Source of the DNA: Membranipora membranacea
Taxonomy: Eukaryota; Bryozoa; Gymnolaemata; Cheilostomatida; Membraniporidae
DNA: 64,000 bases
Reading direction: 5' to 3'
Assembly (NCBI GenBank): GCA_914767715.1
Contig: OU612070.1
Coordinates: 205,501 to 269,500 of the forward strand
How positions within the stretch are numbered: the first letter of the stretch is position 1; every line of letters starts with the position of its first letter. A program made the translations under genes and the position numbers. This document shows, one piece after another, positions 1 through 12,195 of the stretch. The notes under the pieces are model-generated. The model was not told where the DNA came from, ran no database searches, and saw only the letters and a list, made by a program, of their open reading frames with translations.

Positions 1-126
1 TGAGAGAAGCTGGATATCTGGTGATGAGTTTGACTGCTTTATGTTATTATTGTAGCTTAAACTGCCTTGTGCTTGGACTGACACATGCAAATTATAAATA
101 GTCAACATAGACTGAATAATCAACCT

Positions 127-564
127 GACAGGACACCATATACAGCTGAAGTGAGGCACTTAATTGTGGGGCGACGTAACGTCATTGGAAGGTGAAGAAA
201 CAATGAAGCTATCATTGATTTACTGTTTATGATCCAGGTTGTTTGTTCATTACTTGATCAATTTTGATCGGATTTTGAATTTGGAAATCACTTTATAATG
301 AGCAGCATCTTGTTATCAACTTGTTGCTATTTCTTCAAAAAAAAATTCTGGCCCTAAATTAGTATCAAACTGTTCAGGACAAGCCGCTAAATCTATTGTA
401 ATTTTCAAAATCAAGATCTGATCAAAATTGATCGAGTTATTGACAAAAAACATTGATTTTGGACAGTAAATCAATGATAGCATCATTGCTTCTTCACCTT
501 CCAATGTCGTTACGTCGCCCACAATTAAATGCCTCAATGCTAATACTCCATATAGTGTCCTGTC
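127..564. repeat. Foldback (long inverted-repeat) element
   Basis: The left arm (about 127-233) and right arm (about 460-564) are reverse complements over roughly 100 bases with scattered mismatches. Both contain the core GGCGACGTAACG and a GACAGGACAC terminus. The roughly 220 bases between them are unrelated AT-rich sequence. This is a non-autonomous foldback or MITE-like element. I found no transposase and no clear target duplication. The rest of 1-1230 shows nothing I can call a gene. Confidence 0.6.
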
Positions 565-1234
565 TAGGTAGTCAATCAATGTATAAGGTCACAAGGATCA
601 ATTATTCTCATTAAGGGGAAAATTCTGTTGCCATCCGGTTCATGAATGTTTCAGTTGTATACTATAGAGAACCCTCAAGCCGATGACATCTCACCCCTCA
701 AGCCGGAACAGCTCATCCCACTATATTACATATTCCCTGTTCCCATTGAGTTTGAGATTACTCATCAACGAATGTGAATCTGATCATTTGAGTCAATTTA
801 ATTCAAGTTCCTCACTTGTGTTCCACGTCTAAACTTAGAATTTGACTTTGCAACAGGAAAGGGAAGTAAGAAATCCAGCACAGGCAAATGCATAATGGGT
901 AAAGATTACTGTGTGAAAATATGACACTCACACTCTGCATTGACTTACCAAGTATATATTTACGTCCATTTCATATTTCCATATTTACATCCATGTTATC
1001 ATGATAAGCAACTTCAAAACCAAATATTAAAGTATATCGGCCACAACTGATCCTTTCACAATAGATGGCTTTTTCTATTGGAAACCTTTTATTATCTTCA
1101 AGTTTCGTGTTATTTTTACAATTGTAAGTATCCCATCAGTTTTCTCCTTTTGTAAGTCGATCTACAGACAATTCCTACATACATGCATCATTCATAATAG
1201 CCATAAACATCGACAACTCTCTTATTGCAGAGCC

Positions 1235-2806
1235 ATGAACACTGGGAGAGTTTTGACATTGAGACATGTCACGAGGTGTAGACTAAGCGGAGTGACTTCT
1301 CAGTCACGTAATAATCACACCAGTACTAAAACTTTACCTGCGACTGAATATGTCATACAAAGTGTGAAAAAACACGATCAGGAGAGTTATCTTCTCTTAA
1401 TGCTCACTCCTAAACAGAGAAGGTCAGTCTCATCAGGGAGGGGTCTCATACGCTTTATATACTCTAATATAGTATCATAAGTCTATTCTGTCCATAGACA
1501 TAGTAATGTTGAATTTGATTGGTCTTATTGCAGTATGAACTCCCAAACTCTCGAACCCCCCCCCCCCCCCTAATAATGTCCCATTTTATATACAGTGAGA
1601 TGTTCTAAGCCCTTGCAAATTAGTATGTGAACAAATACTTATTGCTGACGACACTATGGTATAGATAGATAATATGTTTAACTGATTGTCATTCTGCTCT
1701 TTGTACCTTTCAGGTATCCTCTATTCGTGGTTCATGCCCTGAATGTAGAAGTATCACTGGCCTTAGAGTCTGTCACAGATAGTAGAACGGCTGCTGGAAG
1801 GTATGTTTAGTTGTCAGCTCCACGGGGTTAGTATAACCAGCTGATAATATATTCATAGTAACCTTATGGTGAAGTGTTGAATAAAAATATCGATGAAAAT
1901 AATATTGACAAAAAGAACTACAGCTCTGACATCAGACATTTCTGTGGTTGAACCTCAAACATATCCAAACAGAGTAAGGATATATATATATATATATCCT
2001 TACTCTGTGATATCCACATGCAAAATTAAATCATTGAAACAATCTTGAAAATAATGGATACAAAATTATTATATAAGTCATGTAACATAAGAGAGATATG
2101 GTGATGATCATGTAGAACCTTGTTATATTGTCACAGGTTTACTTTCTGGGAGGATGCTATAGAGCGTATATATAACAGTCAGACCTCATATGATCATCCA
2201 GTATTAAATGAGTTAGCCCGAGTACACGCTGCAGGTTTAATATCCAGTCATCATAGTAAGAATAGTCTTCTGAATCTAATCCGAGCTCGCAGGGCTATAA
2301 GTAATGTGACTCATCTAAACACAGTAGAGCAGCTTGAGACATACTCTGAGCACACTAAATCATCTCTACATTATCTAACTATGGGTATAACAGGCTGCTC
2401 TGATGTTAATACAGATCATGCTGCCAGCCATCTAGGTAAATGTACAGGTATAATAAACGCTATCAGATCTACACCATATCTCATCAGTAAGAACCAGCTA
2501 CTAATACCTCAACAAATACTGAGTAAGCACGCTGTCTCTCAGAACGACGTGGTACGCGGTAGAGATAATGTGAGTGAGCCGGTGTTTGATTTAGCTTCTA
2601 CTGCTAAGTTACATCTCGATCACACCAAACAGCTACTAGATAAAATACCCAACACTGCTAAACCCTACTTTCTCAGCACTGCACTGTGTGATTATCATTT
2701 AGAACATCTTAGGAAATGTGATTTTAATATTTTTTCTTCATCATTTTTACGTAAGGATGGTCTGTTAGCGTGGAGACTTTGGTGGGCTAGTTTTAAATAC
2801 AGGTGA
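1235..2806 (+). CDS. NDUFAF6: NDUFAF6-like complex I assembly factor (3 exons)
   Basis: Exons are 1235-1422, 1714-1800 and 2137-2806, 945 nt in frame, giving 314 aa (human NDUFAF6 is about 333). Both introns interrupt an AG|G arginine codon, with GTCAGT and GTATGT donors. The product belongs to the squalene/phytoene synthase fold, whose NDUFAF6 branch acts in mitochondria in complex I assembly and is thought not to be a catalytic synthase. Recognisable family segments are FTFWEDAIERIYN at the start of exon 3, YSEHTKSSLHYLTMGITG, then DHAASHLGKCTGIINAIRSTPY and FDLASTAKLHLDHTK. The N-terminus is rich in Arg, Ser and Thr with no acidic residues for about 35 aa, as expected of a mitochondrial presequence. 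A CTTATTGCAG acceptor just upstream of the ATG suggests a 5' UTR intron. Confidence 0.93.
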
Positions 2807-2833
2807 TAGCTTCTTACCTCCTCAGATTAAGAA

Positions 2834-2839
2834 AATAAA
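2834..2839 (+). terminator. Poly(A) signal for NDUFAF6
   Basis: AATAAA lies 28 bases after the NDUFAF6 stop codon. The 3' UTR would be very short. Confidence 0.55.
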
Positions 2840-3575
2840 GTTATATAGAAGTGTGACTATTCTCTTGTATTTATGAGATATACCATAATTTAAAATGCTG
2901 CTCATAAGAATGCCCTAGAATACTGAGAGCTTTGCTAATGAATCTGAAAGCTTTATATCACTTTAGTAGGTTTAGCAATAACATAAAAAATCATAGGGGA
3001 ATTCATCTCAATAATTACCATAACAGTGTGCAGAAAGCCGGCCACCATAAGGAAAACATTACTGGAAATGATTACAGCAATGAAATGTGCTAACAAAAAT
3101 CATCAATCACTGATTATAATGTGCTGACAGCTCATCAGAGAGTAATGTTATTACAAACTTGTATTCATTTTGATATGACATCGTACCAGTACATTATCAA
3201 TTCATGGCAAGAACATCTGGACTGAGAGAAAACAGAAAAGCTCTATTATATGAACTCGAATATATGATACTACGGCTCAGAGCGTGCAGATGCGTATCTA
3301 TCTATACAGGGAGTGATCCTAGTATAATGTAATAATAATATGCGAGTTATAGGCTAGCAGTCTGGGTCAGATATTTGATATAATATGCCCATAGCCTGTT
3401 GAATTGTTGCAGCACTTCCCTTGTAACCCAATAGTTCATATCTGTCCAAAAGAAGTGAAGCCCCACTGACTTAACACGTGGTGGAAGATGTGAGGCCCAC
3501 TAAGGCTACACGTATCAGCAGAGTCGAGGCCCACTGGAGCTACACATATCATCAGCCTCACAAGGTCACACAAGG
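2840..3575. other. Convergent intergenic region NDUFAF6 / neurexin 3' end
   Basis: About 0.7 kb between two genes that converge. It should contain the neurexin 3' UTR on the minus strand. I see no canonical AATAAA for the minus strand close to the neurexin stop. No other gene or repeat is evident. Confidence 0.5.
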
Positions 3576-3822
3576 TCACACATACCATTCCTTAGTATTA
3601 GGTCTGCTGTGCCCGTTACCATTATTAATAGATCCATTCATATCATCAGAGTGATTGGGGGCTGAGACAGTTAAATCAGGATCTGGATCCTGTACATTGG
3701 CTTGTTTATATTTATCTTTATCTGAGTTACGAGTCAATCTACAAGCTATTACAGCTATTAATATCAGAGTTATTAAAGCTCCTCCACTAATACCTCCTAT
3801 CAGCGGAAGATGATCTATAATC
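3576..3822 (-). CDS. NRXN: Neurexin exon 24: membrane segment and PDZ-ligand tail
   Basis: About residues 1323-1404. A single membrane helix (IGGISGGALITLILIAVIAC) is followed by a basic stop-transfer segment (RLTRNSDKDKYK). The cytoplasmic tail is about 53 aa and ends KEWYV. Vertebrate and fly neurexins end in EYYV, a PDZ ligand for CASK and Mint, so the class is kept with Tyr to Trp at position -2. The stop is TGA at 3578-3576. Confidence 0.93.
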
Positions 3823-6800
3823 CTACAAACAACAAAGCACATGTATATAGAAGTCAGACAGGAAGTATATACCCCTGGGGGGCTGGAGTAAATAGCAAAC
3901 ACCCTTACCCATCGCACAATCTCACTCCCCAGATAAATAATGGATTGATGAATCTAATAGGTGGATCCCAACATTCACTACTTGGGAGTTGTGCTCTCGT
4001 ATCCCACAATTCCATTTCACCCTGGCCACTCTACTATTTACACAGTGTACATGTGAGGGCTATTGGATCTTACATGACCCGTTGCTGGGACCCCTGGTAA
4101 TGTAACAAGAACCAACTGAACGAAGCCTCTGTCTTATTGTCACAAGTTTTACTACTGGCATGTTGTACAGGACAAACCAATATCAGTTAATCTTCCTACA
4201 CAAACATTAGAGAGGAGAGTCCTTATAGATCAGATAACTGGCAAACATGCAGACCAGATCTTCTATATATACGAGTAAGTTAGTAAGTTAGTTAGTAAGT
4301 AAGTTAGTAAGTTAGTTAGCGGTAGGGGTAGCGGTAGGGGTAGGGGGGAATCAGCTGACTATGTTAGAACTCACATGAAAGGTGCTGATGTGGTGGAGCA
4401 GCATTCAGCTATAGGTAAAGGTGGCACTGCTTTCTTAGTTAAGTTCTGTATTCCTACGCCACTTATCTCACTGGTATTGTGTATGGGTAATATTGTCGGA
4501 TTGTTGTCCTTAGTCGTAGTTCTAAAACCAATATTGTGAATGTCAAGATAGTAATTTGCTTTAACTTCACAATATTTATGAGTAAAAGATTGTTGACAGA
4601 ATATCGTATATTAGGCAAAGCTAAACACATAGTGCACTCCTCTCAAGAACCTGTTTCAAGTTACTCGGCTTTGAATCAGCAGCGTTATATCCATTGAGCT
4701 TACAACTATGGATACCAATGATATGAATGTTTTCACTATCAGCTGAGCCACATCAAATCTTATCCACTGCTAACAGAGACATCATTATTAACTATTAAGC
4801 CACTGTAAGTAGCAACACTGTTTAATTATTATAACTATGCAGGTGGAATGGTATGTTGGGTTCTTGTTACTTACCTTATAGGTATAATGGTAGGTGGCAG
4901 ACTGGTTACATGTTTAGAAGTAGTAATAGTGATTATCTCCCCCTTATTTATTATACAATCCTCCCCTGAGTTATCATCTCCTGTATTACAGAGTATATCA
5001 TCCCCACTACCTCCTGTTATTATAATCTCACCAGAATCTGCTTCTCCTCCTGCTACAGCAGCCTCAGGGGAGGGAGTCTGTATCGGCTCAGTGTTAGGTG
5101 CTCTGTAATATAACAATGTGCACTGTAGTGTGAATGTGTGTGGTACCTAGAAGGTATCGTTGTTCTTCTCAAACCAGCATCTCAGATATCTTAGCAAAGC
5201 TGCCTATGGTTACTCACAAATGAATTTATTGCACTGCTCATCTCAACATTCACTATCAGATTCATAGTATAATCTATAAAGCTTGACTCATATACTACAA
5301 GGCTAGGCTTTACCTGGCAGTATCAGAGTTCCTCACATTTCCGATAACTTTTAGTTTCTGAGGATCATCCAGCAGTGGCTCCCCATTAATTACCAGGCCT
5401 GTGATGATTCCCTTATATCCGTTACTTATAGAGTTATCTCCACCTACTAATCCTCCTATCTGTACGCGAGTTATACCATTGAACACTTTCAGTTTCTCAT
5501 CTGTGGGGACAAAAATATAGATATTCACTGAACTTATTTTCTGCTGGCATTGATTTTTATGATCATATGGAGGTGGTCTATGGATATTAATTCATAATAA
5601 AAAACACATAATCATATATCATTGTTGTCATCGCTGCAGCTTTCATCTCGACGATTTAATGGGAGCAAAATATACGATCTGTACAATCAGAGCTTCTATA
5701 TGCACAATCACAGGACCTGGAGCTACAAGGCCTCGAGCTACAAAGTCTGGAGCTACAAGGTCTCAAGCTACAATGCCTCCAGCTAAAAGGCCTCAAGCAA
5801 CAAGACCTGGAGGTACATGGCCTCCAGCAACAAGACCTGGAGCTACAAGGCTTCGAGCTACGCGGTCTGGAGCTACAAGGTCTCAAGCTACAAGGCCTCG
5901 AGCTACAAGGTCTCAAGCTACAAGGTCTCAAGCTACAAGGTCACAAGCTACAAGGCCTCGAGCTGCAAGACCTTGAGCTACAAAGTCTGGAGCTACAAGG
6001 TCTCAAGCTACAAGGTCTCAAGCTACAAGGTCTCAAGCTACAAGGTCTCAGGCTGCAAGACCTCAAGCTACAAGGCCTCGAGCTACAAGGCCAGGTTATT
6101 GTTACACATACACATGAGGTAAAGTTTTAATGTATTAAGGTTTGTAAACATAAATAGGCTCCAGTATTACAGCTAAAGGTGTAGTGTATATAATATTTAC
6201 TCTGGTGACCAATCATTACGGGTTATTCTGAGAACTGATAATACAATAAGGATGGTATTGACAGAGTTAGTCTGTATCTTTACCCGATAGTTCAGCTCGC
6301 AGTTTGCTTACTTTTAAAAAAAGAAAAACAATGAAGCGTTGTGCAAAAGAAGCAGATAAATAAATAGAGATATCAACATCGGGCTGAGGACAGAACACAA
6401 CATGACAGCTAAAGCTGAGGCTAAAGCTGCGGCAGTGTGTTATGATTGGGCTCATTATTAATATCACTGCTAATCAAAGCAAATAATCTGAATCAGCTGT
6501 CAGTCATTGGTACAACATTATAGCGGTTAGCAGTGAGCTGTAAGCTGATGTGAAGGCCGCGTCGGCTTATTACCTGAGGCAGCAGCTTCTCTCTCTGTGA
6601 AGTACTGCTGTGAATCTACACATCATCAGCAGTAGTAGTAAGCAGTGTTAGTATGACAGTCAGAGCAGCAAATTATACAGAGAAAGCTTCAGCTATCACT
6701 TAAAGAAAAAATCTCCTTCTCAAAGTCTCAAAGTAACTAAAGTTAAGCTTCACTCACAAGCTAACTAAATTATAGGTAATCAATTAAGCCACTTCTAGAT

Positions 6801-9800
6801 TGTGATGTAAAAAGGTAATATATATACAGTTTTATGTGCTCTAAATTAGGCCTCTTTTCGGAGTTGTCTTCTCTCCAGTACAAGCATAAGAAACCGGAGC
6901 TGAAATGAGCTTACCTAAAAAATTTATAAAAGGATAAAAATGATTTTTGATTCAGTATCGGCATCATTGAAAACTCATAGAGTCATAGTTTAGTATTCGG
7001 ATAGTCATTTATATCAATTTCTGCCTGTTTTGTTGACAAATTTCATGGAATTTTTCATGAATTTCGTCACTGAAATTGAGATTTATCAGCTTTCAAGCCC
7101 AAAATGATTTGTAAAACCAGTCCTTCAAGGTTTACAATGATGCCGATGCTTAATCAAAACAAATTTTTATCCTATTATATGCGGTTTTCAAGATAAGCCA
7201 ATTTCAGCTCCTTTTTCCTATGCTGGGTCGGATGAAAAGTACCCAACTGGAGAGAGGAAAACTCCAGATAGAAGCTTAAACTAGAGCTCAGAAAACTGTC
7301 TATTCTGAGAAAGTGTTCTAATTTGTTCAGAGGCATCTAATTTTCATATTATGTAATTGTAGTGTAGGTGGATTAATTACCTCGATTGGGGCTCTCACTC
7401 CATTTTCCATCATCTACCTGTAAAGAGCTGGTAGATCCGGCTCTCTTGTATCTTATGATGTGATATTTACCATCATTTACTAAATAACGAGTTTTAGCAC
7501 CGGACCATGCCCCTACTCCGATGTCTGTCTCTGAATATATCCAACCATCCTACAACATATCCCCAAATATGGGCCAATCTCTTACCATGCTACAACATAT
7601 CCCCAAATGTGGACCAAATTCTTACCATGCTGCAACACATCCCCAAATATGGGCCAAATTCTTACCATGCTACAACATATCATCAACTATGTGATAAACT
7701 TGAACCATGCTGCAACATATCACTAAGCGATATAAATATGAGCCTATATTAGTGATACATTATCACCATAGCTAAAAAATTACAGTTCTCTCTTATTTAT
7801 CTATGATTATAACACCACATAATATCCCAAATATAAGCCTTGTTTCATACCATAATACAGTGATGTTAGCCAGAATGCACACATTATCAAACTCTAACCA
7901 TCCACACTTACCTTTATTGTGATATTTATGTAGTCATTAGAATTATCAGATAGAATTCTCAAGAGAGTAGCTGATGATTTACGAGTTGTGATACCGAAAG
8001 CCAAACTGTCATTATATGTGTCATATGGCTCACTGTAATCATATACTAGTAGGTCTGTGTTAGCTGTCATCTCTCCGAATATATACGTGGTACCGGCTGT
8101 AAACATCATATGGGTTTGTGAGCTGGATTGACAATGAGCAGACATACAATAGGGACAGTTCTCCATTCAAATTAGTTTATTTGATAGGGGTCTCTTCAGA
8201 TCTCTCTGCGGCAAAAGTGCTAGAGAAAAGTTTTGGAACTCCCTATTGTTCATTGCTACTAAGATAGTTTATTTCAGTAAGAGCAGTTTAGCAGTATATC
8301 ATGTCCTCACAAGTTTTTTAGGTAAGGCAACATGGAAATGTTTGATACACATATATCATGGTGATCATTTCTCCCCACAGTCAGTTATGAGGAGTTCAAA
8401 TATTTAATTAGATTATCATTCGATAAGCCTATGTGGTAAGCTGTGACAGGACTATCACCTTGTGAGCATGTAGGACCGCTGTATGAAGTCATATCACATA
8501 CACATCTCCTCTCATACGTTTCTGTAGTTATACATTCACCATTATTGGAGCAGCTGTCAGTATAACAACGAGATACCTCTAAAATAGATAAAATATCAAC
8601 ATAACATATCAACCTTGAAATCAATCACAACTCCTCTATTTTCAATTTTTCAGGCAAATAAAACGTGGCATATTTTGCTGCTTTCATTTAAGTTATTGAA
8701 ATCATAGGTGTGTCGATTTTTCAGGTGCTTACGATCGCAGATCAAGAATGCGTGGAGGACCTTTGTTTTACATGGATGGGAGGTGGCTAGCACTTTGATC
8801 GACCTGACTAATAATATGCTGACCACATCTCAATGGTGTAGCTAATATACTAACTCTATAATGTTAGAGGTGGGAGGCTGTCACATAGATATCTGTATCA
8901 CTTATATGATCAGTGCTCAGTGTTATAAGATACTTACACTTATCATGTAAGATAAGTTACAGTAAGTTACAGTAAGTTACAGTAAGTTAAGATATATTTC
9001 AGAGATAAGCTGAGTCACCACTCACCAGGGCAGCCGGTTCTCACTCCCTTAGTTTGGTACAGAGATAGATCTGGTCTAGCTCCGTTAATCTCAAATGTAC
9101 CGAGACAGCCGGAGAATCCGTTAGGTGAGTACATAGATCTAATATCAGCGTAGAGAGAACTCGCTGTCAGCCCTGTCACATATATCTCATCAAAAGGGAA
9201 ACCTCCAGCTGATCCAACTCCCTGCAAGTATATCAACAAACATCAGCTTAGTCAGATCGCATGGGTTCTCCACCTGATATGGCTGTTATAGGCCGTCACT
9301 CGAGCCCACAAGGAAATCTATACTGATCATGGTTGGGCCACATTAGAAAATTCTCCGAAACCGAAGTAGAGATTTATCTCTGACAACACCGATTAACAGG
9401 AGTATCTCCAATATGAGGAATTAAACCCCAGCTGCTCTTCATTCAGAAGTTTGTCTGTCTGTGATAATCTTACAAAGAAAGAGTTGTGGTCTTAATATTA
9501 GAAGGAGCAGCAAGAGCACAGGTCACCTAGTTACCAGTATATACTAACATTGAAACAGTCTGTCATTTAAAACTATTGATGGTAGTAATAGACTAGACTA
9601 TTTACATACATATAAAGGAGTTGTCTGCGTGTCGTCGACCATTATATGGATTTTACCATCAGATAACACAACCATTGACACATAGTGCCATGTACTATTA
9701 CTCAATCTTCTACCCTTATACTGTGACCTCACTGTGTTCCTTTGAGATCCATAATGCATCAGCAGTGTTCCTAAAAGGTGAAAACCACATGGAAATGTTA

Positions 9801-12150
9801 CAGATACAGCTAACACTAAGTATGCATATACAGAATACTACAGACAGAGAAAAACTTCCCAAGATTCTACATTTACCGTATTTGTAATATACATTACAAT
9901 TTATTTAATATAGGTATATAATCCGAGTTTCCTTCAGATATAACATATAAAAGTGCACCTACCACTGCATACACAGATCTTCAGCTACAAACTATGATTC
10001 ATGCGCTGGTTTGGGGCCTTCTCTAGTGTGACATTCTTATGACCAGCCCCAGTAGCATTAAGCCACCCCTGTGGGTTGATGAACAGATACTGTCTGTGCA
10101 TGTAACAGTTATACCCATAGTTATTTTATAATAAGTCTATAGTTGCACTGAATGAGCAAAAAATCTCAACAGAAGGCACAAATTAGATTCCATTCATAGA
10201 TGTTGCTTCCTCAATACAGTATACTTACCATTAAATAGCTCGAGGCCGAAGAAAGATTCGTTGGAAAAAGGGGCGTACACCAGTAGCCCATCACCAGAGT
10301 TATATTTGAACCAGAAGCTTAGGCTCCGTATGGGTGATCTGATGGATGGTTGAGTTTGTATATAGATGCTGGGTCTTTTCTTTGTTGATATAATATTCAT
10401 GGGATTGACCGGCTCAGATGTAAAGTCACATGTATATATTCTGTTCTTGATGGGCTCTGTAAAAGACACAACGTAAAACTACCAACATGAGATTAAAACC
10501 TGCAGGATCAATCAGGATTTATCTGGATATTATTGTTATAATCACTCTGAGTTGCAAGAAAGAATCGTAAGGATACAATCATATCATAGATAATGTGGTT
10601 TATCTAGTCTGTGAGCTTCAAGGATTTCCATCAGTCTGGATGCCAGGACCAATGGAGTTTATTGTTACTTACAGCGCAACAGTTTAATGATTTATACACG
10701 TATATGTCTTACCTTGTGAGTCTGTTTCAGCTAGTAAGACAACGCCGTTAAACGAGAAGTATTGTATATGTCCGATAAAACCCGGTATAGTATTTGTCTC
10801 ATCAATAGACACAGGTGAATCAGATGAGATATATCCGATATTCAGCCCAAGTTGTATGATGTCTATGTTAAGTATGAGTGCTCGGTCCCTCGATGTCTCA
10901 TCAAATGCTGAAATACATAAAATCCACACAACTACACTCAAGACAAAATAGTCTGAACCCTACTGTATAAATACATTAAATGTATTATAAATATAAAAAA
11001 TATATATTATATATAATTATATATGTATATACATATATATCATTACACCCATACAAAGTGCGCTGCTATTATCCGGGCAATATTCGCTTTGTTTGTTAGT
11101 TTTTTAATCACAATAGTTTGAGCTTATAGATTTAGAACAACATCTAAAATTGAAAATTAACGCTCAAAATAAATAAATTTAGTTAAGACAACTGTTAATG
11201 TAGTGGTGATAGCTTCTTATTAGGACTAACAGACTGTTTTGTTGTTAGCCACAGTACCTGAGGCTAATATATCTGTAACAGAGAGATAGGGACATATAGA
11301 GTTTACATAGTGACTGCACAGTTTGGAACATAAGACTAAACCTTATAACTTGTACACAAAAAAATATATATATTAGGGTTATTAATATTCTACAGGTTAG
11401 GGCTAGTTTGAGCCACCCAAACTCTTACCCCCGTCCACTTCATGCCCCTCCCCCACCCCAGATAGGGGGTCACGGTTAGGGTCAAGTGAACTGGACGCTC
11501 TTATTAGGATTAATCGGTGGTTGTTGTGTAAGTTTTTTATTAGCTGTCACTTAACTAATATGTACAGTAGCTCTGAGAATCTGGGACTCTTTACTTTGTC
11601 TTTACTGGGCTATGTTCTACTGTCTGACAACAAAACTGCATAAAAGCTGGAAAGAATTCTTTTTCAACTGCTTTATACCCTTCACATTTTTTCTTTTCTA
11701 TGAGCAGGCTATAATATATCAAAACAACACTGCAACTTATATTAATGTGAGAATCTATAAGAGATAATAATCAGTCAGTGTGACCTGAACGTAGGATGGA
11801 ACAAATTAAATCTGCTGGATCTAAACCACAACAGGCTATAAAAGACATATATAATATTCAAATCTGTGTGTATTTGGCCCCAACTAAGTGTCGCTCAAAA
11901 ATAAGGAGTCATTTTATATGACCCACAAAAAAATCATGTCTAAATCCTCTTAAATAATCATGTTGGGCATCCTGAACCCAATAGTAATTAATGGTAGATA
12001 AAATAGCCTGACATGGTCGGACAGCTCCAATGCAAAGATATGCCCTACACACTGATAGCCACTATATATACATATATGAATCACTCATTGTCCAGGGTTT
12101 TTATGGGTACAATAGTGGGATATATAATATATGACACTTTATTGCACAAA

Positions 12151-12195
<45 letters not shown>

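Noticed and set aside
5656-6122. Overlapping open frames on both strands with Ser/Arg- or Lys/Ala-rich repeats
   Set aside because: They are produced by the 15-bp tandem repeat, whose unit is a multiple of three. No start context, splice context or homology.
8385-8458. Read-through extension of neurexin EGF3 past 8459
   Set aside because: It ends at a stop after about 20 codons without LNS similarity; splicing at GTGATA joins LNS6 in phase.
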